A stretch of 64,000 nt of DNA from Tolypeutes matacus (taxonomy: Eukaryota > Chordata > Mammalia > Cingulata > Chlamyphoridae). The position numbers were made by a program, and so were the translations under genes. Under the pieces are notes generated by a model. It did no database searches, was not told the origin of the DNA, and worked only from the letters and a program-made list of their open reading frames with translations. Of the stretch, positions 1-11,800 are shown piece after piece. The DNA is taken from positions 186,001 through 250,000 of the forward strand of contig JAKSZT010040235.1 in the NCBI GenBank assembly GCA_026826555.1, given 5' to 3'. Positions within the stretch are counted from its first letter, which is position 1; each line of letters opens with the position of its first letter.

Positions 1-208
1 TTCTCGCCCCTCCCTCTGGCCTCCCGCCACCAGCAGGTGGAACTCTGGGGGTCGGTGGGCTGCAGGGACTGGATCGGGGGGCACAGCCCGAGCAGGGTGG
101 GAAGGGAGTGGCCCGGGCAGAGCGTGGCGTGCGCAGCAGGTGGGGCCGGTGCGGGGGGGCCGTGGCGTGTGCAGCCACGGGAGCCGGCGTGGCACGTGGC
201 GGTGGTAC
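1..208 (-). other. NOTCH1: NOTCH1 intron 4 (partial)
   Basis: This is the 5' part of the intron after exon 4. The donor GT occupies 208-207 on the minus strand (exon...CCAG|GTACCACC). No NOTCH1 exon 5 sequence appears before the window edge. The stretch is GC-rich and I see no other feature in it. Confidence 0.85.
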
Positions 209-547
209 CTGGCAGGCAGGCGCACTCGTGGGTGGTGTCCCCCGTGGGGCGGCAGGTGCCCCCGTTCTGGCAGGGCGAGGGGCTGCAGGGCACGTAGGGC
301 AGCTCGCAGTGCAGGCCGGTGTGCGTGGGGCGGCAGGCGCAGCGGTAGGAGCCGACCTCGTTGTGGCAGGTGCCGCCGTGGAGGCACGGCCCGGCGCTCT
401 GGCTGCACTCGTTGACGTCCTGCTTGCACGTGGGGCCATGGAAGCCAGGCGGGCAGCCGCAGATGTACGAGGCCTCGAAGGGCAGGCACTGGCCGCCGTT
501 GGCGCAGGGGTTGGAGGCGCAGGGGTCGGCCTGCTGGCATGTCTTCC
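209..547 (-). CDS. NOTCH1: NOTCH1 coding exon 4 (EGF-like repeats 4-6)
   Basis: This exon encodes part of the extracellular domain of the single-pass receptor NOTCH1. It reads (G)[10 protein letters not shown]... at the start and ends ...THECACLP(G). It covers EGF repeat 4 (CASNPC, CANGGQC), EGF 5 (calcium-binding start DVNEC, then CLHGGTC) and most of EGF 6 (CSPSPC, CQNGGTC). EGF 5 and EGF 6 carry the O-fucose consensus C-x4-(S/T)-C, and EGF 4 carries the O-glucose consensus CxSxPC. The acceptor is CAG before 547 and the donor is GT at 208-207. The length of 339 nt and the phase 1 ends match the human exon as I recall it. The frame is open, with no stop or frameshift. On the minus strand it follows exon 3 after a 390-nt intron. 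The next exon is outside the window. Confidence 0.97.
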
Positions 548-937
548 CTGGGGAGAGGGGGCAGGGTCATGCCAGACCCCCGAGCCGCAGGGGCCGGGCT
601 CCTGGCAAAGCAGCAGGCCAAGGACATGCAGCCCCTGGCGGGCAGAGGCTGAGCCCGTCTCTCCCCTGCCCACCCCCCGTGCTCTGCTGCGCCTCCTACT
701 CCAACCCCACGTCTCGTGCCCGAGCACCAGGGCACCCCAGGGTGGGGACAAGGGGGGGAGGGCCAACGCAGTCACGGAGAGTGAGGGGTGGGGGATCTGG
801 GCGAAAGGAAGGGGGCCTGGGGAAAGCCCTGGACCCCCTCCCGGCAGCGCAGACGTCACACGGCATCTACACGGCACATCGAGTGACATGGGCATCCGGG
901 GGGGGGGCCACCCCTCGACCCCAGCTGAGACCCTCAC
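548..937 (-). other. NOTCH1: NOTCH1 intron 3
   Basis: A 390-nt intron with donor GTGAGG (937 downward) and acceptor CCCCAG ending at 548. It is GC-rich and contains a G-run near 899-907. I see no repeat or RNA gene in it. Confidence 0.93.
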
Positions 938-1200
938 CTGACCAGCCCGGGGGGCAGCGGCACTTGTACTCAGAGAGCGTGAGCAGGTCGCAGGAGCCCC
1001 CGTTGCGGCAGGGGTTGGTGACGCAGGCATGTCCCTGGGGCGTCAGGCAGAGCGGGCCCAAGAAGCCCAGGCGGCAGGTGCAGGCATAGTCCACCACGCC
1101 GCCACGCTCCACGGCGTGGCACGTGCCCGCGTTCTGGCAGGGGGCGCTGAGGCAGGGGTTGGGCGCCTGGCATCGCTGGCCCCTGAAGGCCCCGCTGCAG
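938..1200 (-). CDS. NOTCH1: NOTCH1 coding exon 3 (end of EGF 1, EGF 2, EGF 3)
   Basis: The exon translates as (V)CSGAFRGQRCQ... through ...YKCRCPPGWSG. It completes EGF repeat 1, contains EGF 2 (CLSAPC with the O-glucose consensus, CQNAGTC with the O-fucose consensus) and EGF 3 (CVTNPC, CRNGGSC, O-fucose consensus). The acceptor AACAG ends at 1201 and the donor GTGAGG begins at 937. The length of 263 nt is the same as the human exon as I recall it, and the phases fit both neighbours. All cysteines of EGF 2 and 3 are present. Differences from the human protein are conservative. The upstream intron is very long (15.9 kb), as in other mammals. Confidence 0.97.
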
Positions 1201-4200
1201 CTGTTGGGCAGAGACGCCGGGACGGTTAGCACCCGCCACGCTCCCAACCGCCGCTGCCACTCAGCACCGGGCACCTGTCCCCGCAGCTGTCCCCACTGGA
1301 GCGCCAGCGGCTGCCGGGGCAGCCCCCTCCCCAACCACAACAGCTACTGGGTACTGGCTCAAAGGAAGAAACCAGGGCCTCAGGGTGGGTGCGGGGACCC
1401 CTTCTGGGGCAATGACGGTGTTTTGGGGCCAGAATGGAGACGGCTACGCTGGTTTGTAAACGTGCCAAACGCCCCGGAACTGCCGCCTTAGAAGGCTGAT
1501 GCTGGGCTACAGGAATCCCATCTCACTGAAGACGGAAAAGAAAGAAAGGCTGTGCTACTCGGAGCCACAGGCTCCCTGGATTTGAAAACACGTGCAGGCG
1601 TCCACATCCATGCCCGTGGAGAGACCCCAAGCAAGGGGTGACACAGACCAGCCGGGGCAGTTCTTGGGGGTGGCAGCTTTTTGGGGGTCTCACCTGCTTT
1701 TATTCCCTTATTTTTCTGTAACAATGTGCGTTACTGCGGTAATGAAAAAGGATCTTTTTTTTTTTTCAATCCATCAGCAACCCACAGAGAACACACAGAC
1801 GCGAAAGACCCACTCGGGTGGGCTTGCTCCAGGTCTCCTTTTCGACGCAGAACCCTTTCCGTGAGAAGGTCTCGCACTGTGGGGGCCCCACGGGAGCTGC
1901 AGGGAGGGGCCCCACCCCACAGCGCCCGGCGCCTGCTCGCTGCCCGTTCCTCCCGTTTGCCGCACGTCGCTGACAGACACTCGGCTGCGCTGGCCGTGCA
2001 GGTGTCGCCAGGGGCCCAGGTGGGCTGCAGGTGTGGGCCTCCAGCCTGGCAGGTGTCCCCTCCCCCAGAACACAAGAGTCCTGCCACAGAAAGAAGGCAG
2101 CTGAGCTTCGAGGGGACAGGCCGGCCCTGTGGGGACCCCAGGAGGCCCGGACCACCTGCTGCCCAGCTTCTAGCGACCAGGCCATAAACTGCGGCCCCGG
2201 GTCACCGCGTGGGCTCGCACGCCCGGGAAAGCTCCATGGGAGGCGCTGGGACCGGCCAGGCGTCCTGCTTCCCAGCCGCGGAGCCTCTGAGGCAGAACGC
2301 GCCCAGGCACGGCCCCCCGCCCAGCAGCCTGGGAAGGCCGTCCCCACGCTGGGCCCCAGCACGGTCGCCCCTCAGCAGCTCCGCGGCCTCCTGGGCCAGC
2401 CCTGGGCCCCCAGGATGGAAAGGAGGCTCACGCCAGGCCCCCCCACCAAAAGCCAGCCCACCTCCCCTCCAGGCTCCTCTCGCGCTGCATGGGGGCTACC
2501 ACCAGCGCACCCCAGGGGGCCGGCAGTTTGGGGCCGGGCTCCGGGCGTGTCTCAACAGCTGTCCTGCTCCCCTGCCCCAGCGGCCCAGAGGCATCTGTCT
2601 TCCCTGGAGGCTTTTATCTGGGGCCATGGCCTGGAGAGGTGGCCGGGGAGGGGCGAAATGGCCACTCAGGCCCACCAGCTGTTGCAAAAGGCCAGAAGCC
2701 CCAAACCAAGTGGCTCAAAGAAAACAAAGCACCCCATGCTCCTCGGGGGGCCCCAGGGCAGCTAGCTGGGACCTGACCCACTCGGGAAAGGGGGAGGCCG
2801 CGGCAGACCCGGGGCGGGGAGGACCTCCCCAGCCATGGGCCAGCCTCTCTGGGTCGCCGTGGGCACGGCTGCGGCCACTTGGACCCCCGCCACACACCCC
2901 TGCCCCCGGCGTGCGGGTCAGTTACAGACAGATCTGAGTGGCCGCCGGGAGCCAGGCGGGGGGGGGGGGGCTGCCCGAGAGGCAGCGCGGCTCGTCAATG
3001 CCCCCCATTGTCAGGCCGCAGCTTGGACGCGATCTTGCTGGGAGAAAAGGCTGGGTTTTCTTTCCCAGCCGCTGACGCGGCCGGACAGAGGACACCTCAG
3101 CATCAGGGCCAGCTCCAGAGCCGGCCTCGTCCAGGCCTCCTGGGCACACACTCTGCGCCCCTCCGGCCCCGCAGAGCCGCGCAAGGGGAGGGGGCCCACC
3201 CCTCCAGGCCACCCAGCACCAACCCCGCGCGGCCCAGAGCTCCGCTGACCAGCCCCAGGTGGGGCCCCAGCCCTCAGGGCGGTCCTCAGAGCACCTTACG
3301 GCGACAGCGCCTGCTGCCCACAGCACCCCAGCCCTCCAGCCACAGGCTGGGTCCCCAACCCCGATGTGGGGGCGGCTCCCTCCGGCCCGAGTGCATCCCG
3401 GCCAAGGCAGCCGCCCGAGGGGACGCCCCGTACTCCAGGAGTCGGCGGGCGGGAGCAGGTGCGCGGGGTGGGACGCGGCAGCAGCTGCTCGGGCGGGGCG
3501 GGCCGGGGGGAAGGCGGCGGCCGTGAGAAGGCCCATTGTCCTCCCCTGCCGCCGGGCCTGGACGCGGCTGCGAGGGTGCCCTGCCCGCCCAGGGAGGACG
3601 ACCGTGAAGGTGGGGTGGCTGCGGCAGGAGCTCCAGGGGAAGCCCCAGGTGTGGGGAGAAGCTGGCTGTAGGCGCCTATGCCAGGGGAGCCTCAGGGCGG
3701 CTGGAGGGCACTTGGTGCTTAGGGCGGGTCTGGGGGGGGGGGGGGTGCAGCTTCGTGTCCCCCCGCCGCAGGCTGCGGCGGCTTTCTCCCCAGGGGGCAG
3801 GGCTCCTTCTCCTGCCGTACTCTCTGGCTCTCCACCTGGCCAGAGCTCAGGGGAACAGACTCCCACACCGCCACTCCCCAGCATCCCCTTGAGTGGGGCG
3901 AGGCGTGGCGGCACGTCCAGGGCCGAGGCTGGACAAGAACTGCCCTGTGGCGGCATGCCGGCCTCTCCCTTGCTCTGCGTTCCCGCCCCCCCACCTCTAG
4001 CCCGTCTGTCCCACGCAGGTGAGCAGCGGCAGGTGAGGGGAGGCAGGTGGAGCTCCCGCGGAAAGGCCGGCTTCCGGCCGCCAGCACATCCCCTGCCTCC
4101 TCCCCCGCCGCCCCCCCAGTGCCTGGCCCTGTGCTTTGTTCCCCGAGCTCAATATTTCCACTGTGCGGGCTCCTGCTCCCGGCCAGCGCTGCTCCATAGA

Positions 4201-5388
4201 AATGCAAGTCCAGGAAGCATCCAGAGGCAGATGCTGCCGTGACCTTTCACCGGGACGGATTCTAAACTGCACTGTTTCCTTTCTAAGCCAAGAAGCCATC
4301 TGCCACCCCAGGGAACAGGTGACAGCTCCCTCCACCCCAAAACGAATGCGAACGGAAGCGGGTTCTACCCAGCCCTGCCCTCAAGGAGGTTACGGTTAAG
4401 TTGGACAAGAAACAGGACTGTGAGGGAGGGAGAGCCGAGGGGCGGCTCCTGCCCCCCAGCCATCCAGATCATGCTCGGGGCATGAGCCCGCTGCAGGGAG
4501 AGCAACGCAGCGGCCCAGGGAGGTGCTTCCTGGGGGCTCCGCGGGCGAATGGAAAAGTGGGTTCAACCAGAGGAACTTTGGGGGGGCGGAGGAGGGCTTC
4601 TGGAGAGGAACAGGAGGAGGGGCTCAGAGTAGGACCCCCTAGCCTGCTCCACCCCTGTAAGGCTCTGCTCCTTCTCGGCCTCAGTTTCGCATTAGGGCAG
4701 CAGGGTGAAGGAGTGTGCGGTGTAAGTATCTGCTGCTGAGTACTAGAGGTGCCACCCGTGGGGACTCAGTGATGGAGCCAAAGCTAGACTTCACTGACCA
4801 GAGTCCATGTGACAAGCCACCAATACCACAAATGCTGAGAAAGTGCAGGCGCCTGCCAGAGAAAAGCCACCTCGAGGTGCAGCCAGGCTCGGCGAGTGCA
4901 CTTGGGGGGCCCAGGCTCCGGGGGGTAGGGTGCCAGGGTCCTTGCCGCCACCCCCCAGGCCCCAGCCCATGCCACCTGTCCCTTCCCACCACGCCAGCTC
5001 TGGTCCACGTGCCCACAACCGCCAAAGTTCAGAGCTTCTGCAGGCAGCAGGGTGGCTGCTCACGGGGCAAGAAAGGGCGGCCGCCTCGTCCTGCCCAGGA
5101 GCCCCTCGCGACCACAGCAGGGCCTCAGGGCCCACGCACGGCGGGTCCCGGCCCAGCCCTGACGGGCTTTCTGCCGGGGTCCGTGGGCTCCTGCTGCCCC
5201 ATCAGCCAGGCCAGTGCCACTGCAGGCCTCCAGCACCCCGCTTTCCTCCCCAGAGCCAAACCCCGTGGGTGAAGCAAGAGTTCAGCAAGGCCCACTGCCC
5301 CCCACCCAACCTGCAGACACCAGCCGCAAAACCAGGGACCACCGCCCCGCGGCAGCCCACCCACCCCTGGGCTCTGGCCCAGGAAGAT

Positions 5389-5434
5389 GGGGCCACCCGT
5401 GATGGGCAGGGGCCACCCGTGATGGGCAGGGGAC
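5389..5434. repeat. 20-bp tandem duplication
   Basis: Two perfect copies of a 20-bp unit (GGGGCCACCCGTGATGGGCA) at 5389-5408 and 5409-5428, followed by the start of a third. It lies in intron 2. Confidence 0.9.
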
Positions 5435-6190
5435 CATGATGCCCCCTTGCTGAGCAGGTGACGGCAACGGGACCAGGAGGGCACAGGACAGTGGGGGTGA
5501 CAGTCTTCTGCTGAAGCCAGGGTGAGGGGTGGGCTGCAGCCTGGGGAAACTGTGAGCCCAGCTCCACCCAAGCCAGGGCTTCCCGGAGGAGAGGGGTCCA
5601 GGACCCCCAGCCCCTCTCTGCAGAAGAGCCCGGGGAACAAAGCCCCAGGAGACTGAGACGTGGGCCAAGCAGGCTCTAGGCTCCCACCAGCCCTTTCCCT
5701 TTACCGCCCCAAGCGTCCTTCCTGCAGCCCTGAGGACACCCAGCTACCTCGTGAGGGGTCCCCAGGCCCCCTTGAAACCGGCCAGAGCCTTTACCTGCCT
5801 GTGAGCAGTGAAATCAGCCCTGCAGGCGGCTCCTTTCTGTTCAAGGGGGCACTTGAAAACGGACCCCTTCCAGCCTCCTATCTTCCCCTCCTTCCCGCCG
5901 GGAGCAGGGAAAGGGGAGCGCTGACCCTGCCCACGGTCAGGGCCCAGAGCCAAGGATGGGGGCTGTGGCGCCCCTCGACCACCAGCGCGGTGCCACCTGG
6001 CCCAGGGCTGGGGCCAGGCCCCGGGGAGCCGTTCCCACCGCCCCCCAGCCCCGGGCCCTGCAGCCGTTGGGCAGGGGCAGCTCCAGCCGCCTGGGGCCCT
6101 GCCCCTGCTCCCAGTGCTACAGAGCAAGGAGGGAAGTGGCTGCTCAGGCCGCAGGAAAGCGGGGGGCCCAGATGGGGGCTGCTGCAGGCA

Positions 6191-6330
6191 GGCCAGGGCC
6201 GCTGGTGGGGAAGGGCATGCCCAGGGCCTGTTGGTGGGAGGGGAGGGCATGCCCAGGGCCTGTTGATGTGGGGGGGGAGGGCATGCCCAGGGCTGTTGAT
6301 GGGGGGGCACGCCCAGGGCCCACTGTGGGG
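6191..6330. repeat. Short minisatellite in NOTCH1 intron 2
   Basis: Four imperfect copies of a unit built around GGGCATGCCCAGGGCCTGTT begin near 6213, 6245, 6279 and 6305, with 26 to 34 bp between starts. The last copies lose bases (CCAGGGCTGTT, then GCACGCCCAGGG). The G-rich spacers vary in length, as expected for replication or recombination slippage. Such arrays are often length-variable between individuals. Confidence 0.85.
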
Positions 6331-8743
6331 GGTGCACACGTCCACCTGTGGCGGGCTGGGTCAGGGCTGGCTGAGCCCCCGTCCTGGCCCCTTCCTGGGT
6401 GGCATCCTGGGATGGCCTCAAGTGCGCTGGGAAGAGGAAGTGCAGGAAAAGCGGCCGCTTCCTTCCCGGCTCCGGGGCTGGCTGGGAGAGGGGAGTTGGG
6501 GAAACCCTTTGTGTGGTTCTGGAAGGACCCTGTCCGCGCAGGAAGCCACCTTTCCCACCACGAACAATGCCCGCCGCCGCCCATTGTCCCCGCATCACGG
6601 GAGCCACTCGCCCGACCCCCGGCTTCAACGTGGCGCAAGTGACTTCCCGGAGACGGCCCAGCGGGGCGGGGCACCCGAGGCAGGGTCAGGAGCTGCGAAA
6701 GGCCCAGACCAGCAGGCCGGAGCCCCTGCCTTGCTCTGTCCAGGGGAGATTTTTCACCGGGTCTCCCCAAAAGACAGAGCCCCAAGCCGTGGACAAGGCG
6801 AGCGTGGCTATCTTCCTCTGGGCTGCACGCCTCTCCCCATGCCACCCCAGGGCTGCTGCTCCAAGCAGGGTGGAGCCCCAATATGCACCCTCCAAGGCCG
6901 CTCGGTGGCACGCGGTGGCGGGAGCAAGGACCGGGTGCGCTGGGCGGGCTCAGCCCACAGCTTGATGGACGCAGGCAGCCGTCGCAGCGCCGGCTTCTCC
7001 AACCAGAGCCAACGAGGCACCTGGCAACCCCCACACCTGCTCTTGGGGCGGGGGCGTCCCTCGGGGATGGCAGGAAAGGGCTCCCACGGGCGTGCCTGTG
7101 CTCCCCAGGATGGCCCTGTAGCCGCCCCTCGTGGCCTGAGGAGGCCACCCCAGGGTCCAGAGCTGACACTCGGGACGGTCCTGGTTGCCCAGCTGTCCTT
7201 AGAGAATGCAGGAGGAGGGGACACCGAGGAACCCCCTTTTGCGTGACCCCCGCCACGAGTGTGAAGCGCGAAGCCCCGCCTGGCCCACCGTCCACCTGCG
7301 GGGCGTGTCCCGAGCCTGGCCGAGGACTGACCTCAGCCCCCGGGCCCTCAGGTCCATTTTAGCCGAGAAACCCGGGGCTCGTGGTCCTGCCCACGGGAAG
7401 CGAGGATCTGCAGGCAGCCGCCGAGGGGTACCAGCCGCAGGCCACCCCCATGCTGTCAGAACAAGCAGGCCAGCCCCCCCAGGCCACTAAGGAGGCAGTG
7501 GGGAGCTCTCTGAGAAAGACAAGGGAAGACGTGCCCCCCCCAGGCCTGGATTTCACGCCTGACCACCTGATCTCCCCAGGCTGCAGACAATGCACCCTCA
7601 CATCACCCAGCTCAGGCTGAAACACAAAACCCTCGGGGCGGGCTCGGGGTGGGGGGGTGGGGCTGGGCAGCGTGTCTGGCCAGGGTTTCCGTAGGCCCTC
7701 GGCCCCTCCTGCCCACCCAGCAGGGGGCTGCACCAGCCTCCGGCCCCTGATGCCCACCCCGCCAGCGGTGCCATGGGGCCTTGACGCTGTCCCTCGGCGC
7801 TGGTGGACAAGGGACGGTGCACCCCGAAGCTGCACCGGCCCCCGACAGCCTCCCGGGTGGAGGCGGCACCGGCGCGGGCAGACAAAGGAGGCGAGGAGGC
7901 AGGCCCGTCCGCATTCTTCCCCTTGGCGCCCTGGAAACCGGACTGCAAAGGGGCGTCTGCCGGGCTGGCCTTGTGATCCGGCGCAGCATGAGCCACCCGC
8001 CCGAATGGAGGTCCCAGGGGCGGGGTCAGCAGGGCCGGGTTACCCCCACCCTGCAACTGTCACCAGCCCCTTTCTCCCAGCCAGACAGTGGGCAGGAAGG
8101 GCTTCTGCTCCCCCAGCAGACCCCGGGCCCACGCCCCAGAACAGGTTCCCCCCAGGACTGTGTGGTGCTGCCCTCCTGGAGCAAGGCACCTGTGCAGAAC
8201 ACCTGTGCACCTGTCCGCTGCCCGGGCCAGCACTTCCTGGACGCACCTCGGGCGAGTGGGTGGGGCTGGAGCATTGCCCGCCCCCCCAGCAGCTCCAGAA
8301 GACAGAGTCCAGCCACCCAGAAGGGCCCGAGTGATACACCCAGCCCGTGAGGGGCGCGTGGGGAGGGGGGCGCTTCAGGGGAGGGGCCTGCAGCCTCACG
8401 CCTTGGGCCACCTGGGGGGCTGAGGCCAGGGGGGTCTAGGAATGCCTGGGGGGAGGGGGGACACCTGGGCTGGACACTGAACACTTCACGACCTGGCCCA
8501 AACCCCACGTCCCACACGACCTCCCCCAAACCCTCCGCGGGGCCAGCTCTCTACACCTTGCTGGGTGAGATCCCAGGGCTGCAGCAACGGGCTAGAGCGC
8601 GGAGTCCGAGCCATGTGACACGCCCCATCAGGGGACCCGGGTGCCGGGCACACGTGGCCCCCCGTGCTGCCGCTCCCAGCTGCCCCGAAGCCCTGAGGCA
8701 TTCCGCGTGAAGTGCTGAGTAGAAAATGAAGTGCGAGAGAGAG

Positions 8744-8893
8744 CAGATGAAGCTTGAGTACCTGTGTCCCACACACGAGTTCCCAGGTTCAGTCCCTGTA
8801 CCTCCTTTAAAAAACAGACAAAATACCAACCACCATGCAACAGCAAGAAAAAACATCCTGCTAAAACTATAAACGTGAAACCAACATTAAAGA
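8744..8893 (+). repeat. tRNA-derived SINE (xenarthran type, sense)
   Basis: It contains a tRNA-like segment with a degenerate A-box region (AGCTTGAGTACCTG), a clear B-box-like core (GGTTCAGTCCC) and the family-like end 'cctcctttaaaaaaca', followed by an A-rich tail. Possible diverged target duplications flank it (aagtgcgagag / aagcacaagag). It is the only obvious young insertion in intron 2. Exact ends are uncertain. Confidence 0.65.
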
Positions 8894-10084
8894 AAAGCAC
8901 AAGAGACAGACTGGAGTGGCATGCTCACCCGCCAGGAGCTTGGCTCAGGGAGCCCGGTTCCCAGCGTGCCACAGGACAGGCAGGAGCACGAGCAGCCCGC
9001 GGTCACATGGCCAGCACGGGGGGCACCATCCCAGGTCAATGGGGACAGGGCGCTGGAAGGAATGACGTCGGGACCGGATGGAAAGTCCAGCCCCGCGACC
9101 GGCTCGGACTCTGCGGCTCCCTGCGGCCTGGATGCCAGGCTGTCCAAACCCGGGGCCGCCCGCCTGCCTCCATGCGCCTCCACTCCCAGCGCCAGCAGCC
9201 GCCGCTCTCTGTGAGCGCTGCACCCCCTCTGCTGACCCAGACCCCGGGCTCCTCGGGGAGCCCCGGCCCGGGCTGGATGCTGGACACAGCCCACCTGGCT
9301 CTCAGCCACGCAGAGGCCACCGCCTGCCTCTCCCCACCATGGGGGAGGGGGGAGGGGGGAGGGAGACCCCCAGTGGGGCTGTCCCCAGGAGCCAGGACCG
9401 GCCCTGGCTGCCAGGAAGATTCCAGAGGCTGAGGCAGGGGGCTCAGAGGTGTCACTGCCCCTCCCCCCAGGTCCCCAGGGGAACTGAGGACAGAGGCATG
9501 GGGAGGCGGAAGTGTGGCCGGGGCCCCCGCCTGTGCTCCCCCCCCGCCCCGCCCCCAGCCCGCTCAGCATCTCTTACTGAAAAGCCGTCAGGAAAAACAC
9601 GCACACTCAAAACTCTGCTTTCGCACCCCCGGACCTCTCATTTCCAGTAACAGCGCAGTTTCCGCTCATCAACGACCAAAACCGAGAGGAAATGGTGGGA
9701 GGCAGGTCCCCAGGCCCCGCGACGCTGTCCCTGCCGCACGGCGCTGGACGGATCTTTCCAGAGGCTGTGGGCAGCCAGCTCTCACCGCCCACCTCTCACC
9801 CGGTGTGCCTCCTGCCCGACCGGGCTGGGCACAAGCCGCCTGCACCACGCTGGCCTCCACGAGGGCGGGCCCAGGGTCAGGGCCTGTGCAGCCACCCCCG
9901 CCGGCTCCCTGGGCCCAGCCCTCCGTCTCATCTGTAAACGGGGTCCCCACCACCCCATCAGGGCCTGGTGCTCTCAACAGGCTCGGTGATGGGGCCCATG
10001 ACCGTAGGTCCAAGGCCTGTCGTGAGAAAGGGGGTCTGCGGTGGGGGGTCCAGGCTGAGCCTTTGCTCCCCCTACCAGCTGCAA

Positions 10085-10200
10085 ACGCCTCCAATTAACC
10101 GCTTGCCCTAACGGGAAAAGCCTGTCGCGGGGAAAGTGGCTGAGGAGCAAATTAACTTGATTAAGCACGAAGGTTTCGGTAACGAAGCCAGGCCCAGCCA
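10085..10200. promoter_or_regulatory. Candidate intronic enhancer, homeodomain-type motifs
   Basis: An AT-rich island in GC-rich intron 2, not made of a recognisable repeat. It has CCAATTAAC near 10091, then a stretch with CAAATTAACTTGATTAAG (near 10148) containing two TTAA/ATTA-type cores. Function is inferred from composition and motifs only. Confidence 0.35.
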
Positions 10201-10611
10201 CCCCCACGGCCGGGGTGGCTCCCCGAGAAACACCTGCGGCCTGGGCTGTGACTCCCTCCGGGTGCCCACGTGGGGTGAGGCGGGCAGCAGGAGCGGGGCT
10301 GCGGCAGCACACCCCAGCACCACCACAACGCCCGAGGACCAGGGCCCGGTTTCCTGCAGCCGTGGAAGTCTCGGCGGGTGGGAAGGGAAGAGGGTCTCAG
10401 GTGTTTCGTGCCCACCCCTCGCACCCCCAGCCCTTCTCCTGGACCCGCTGGACACCCATGAGGACGAACTCCACGCCACGGGACGGGTGGGGCCTGCCTC
10501 TGCACCACCTGCGGGAGGAGTGGGCTTGGCAAGCTAGCGGGGTCACCGGGAAGAGGTGACCGTGTGCCCAGCTTCAAAGAACAGCCAGCGGCAGCGCTTC
10601 AGAAGCATCCT

Positions 10612-10670
10612 CTGCCGGGCACACGCTTATCAGCTGGCATTTTTATAATTAAAGGAGAAGCTAGACCTTC
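10612..10670. promoter_or_regulatory. Candidate enhancer with overlapping GATA and E-box motifs
   Basis: TTATCA (GATA core, 10627-10632) overlaps the E-box CAGCTG (10631-10636), followed by an AT-rich run TTTTTATAATTAAAGG. The block is embedded in GC-rich intron 2. GATA and bHLH factors are known to act on NOTCH-related enhancers; activity here is inferred. Confidence 0.35.
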
Positions 10671-11758
10671 CGTTTCAGAGACAGCACTACTCGAGGGGTG
10701 GGCCTGGGGCTCCTGGGGTCCAAAGTGCAGCTGTCACCTTTGATGCTGGCTGAAACCCCCGTGGGCAGGCTCCCCTGTCCTCGTTGAACAGCCTCCACCA
10801 TCCTGAAGTCACAGGCAGGGGTGGGGGTCCCGTACGGGGGGCACACCCACTGACACCCCGGTGGCAGGCTGAGTCGGGACCATCCCATGGCAAATTCCCT
10901 GACCTTCCCAAGACAGCGAGGCCAGGATGGGGCAGTTCAGCCTGCCTCTGGTCTGGGTGCAGGTGAACAACTCAGCACACCCCTAGGACCACCCAGCCCC
11001 CCTCGGGCGGGAGTGGGGGCGGGGCCTCACGCCTGGGCCCCGCCTGGGCCCACCTGTCCCGGAAGGCCCTGGGCAGGCAGGGCCAGGCGAGTGGCTGAGG
11101 CTGGGGGTAAGCGGCCTGTGGTCGGGGCCGCTGCTCCCTCAGTGACTCAGGAGACCTGGGGGCTCCCAGGTTTGGGGACCAGGAGTATGGGAGCCAGAGG
11201 CCTCCAGGTGCCCTGCCCCAACGCCCCCACTGCCTCCAGGGCCCACTGGAAACCCAGACCCCAGGCGGTCTATCCAGAAAACTGCAGACCCAGGTCAGAG
11301 CTTGGAAGCAGCTCCCCACCCCCACCCCCAAAAAAGCCCAAGACTCTCGGTCACCAGAGCTTTCCAAATGGTCCCAGACAAGGCTGAAGGGCTCTGGGGG
11401 GCAGGAGGAGGTAAGTGGGCCACCTGGCAGGAGAGCACAGGCCCCTCGGAGCTGTCCCGCCCAGGGGTGCCCACCCCAAAATAGCAGCTGTGTATCCGGG
11501 AGGGGGTGGGGGTGAGGAGAGGGCAACGCTTAACCAGACTAATTCACACTAAAGTGTTAGTGACAGGCAGGCAGTAGGCGGAGGGAGAAGCTTCCATCCC
11601 AGAGGCAGTGGGTCTGGGGTCAGCAGGGGCAGAGCACGGGACCACTCCACTGGGACGTGAGGTGCAGGGAGGGGGCCTCCCTCGGCCTGGGGATGGGCAA
11701 GTGTGCAGGTGCTAAAACTCACAGGGAGGGGAGGGGAGGGCATCTAGCAGCTGCCGCC

Positions 11759-11800
11759 CTGACCCCTGCCAAGAGCCACCTGACCCCTGCCAAGAGCCAC
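11759..11800. repeat. 21-bp tandem duplication
   Basis: Two perfect adjacent copies of a 21-bp unit starting CTGACCCCTGCCAAGAGCCA, at 11759-11779 and 11780-11800, in NOTCH1 intron 2. Confidence 0.9.

Noticed and set aside
5660..7246. Open frame of more than 500 codons on the plus strand in intron 2
   Set aside because: Composition is proline-, glycine- and arginine-rich as expected from random GC-rich DNA. It crosses a minisatellite, has no domain and overlaps equally long frames on the other strand.
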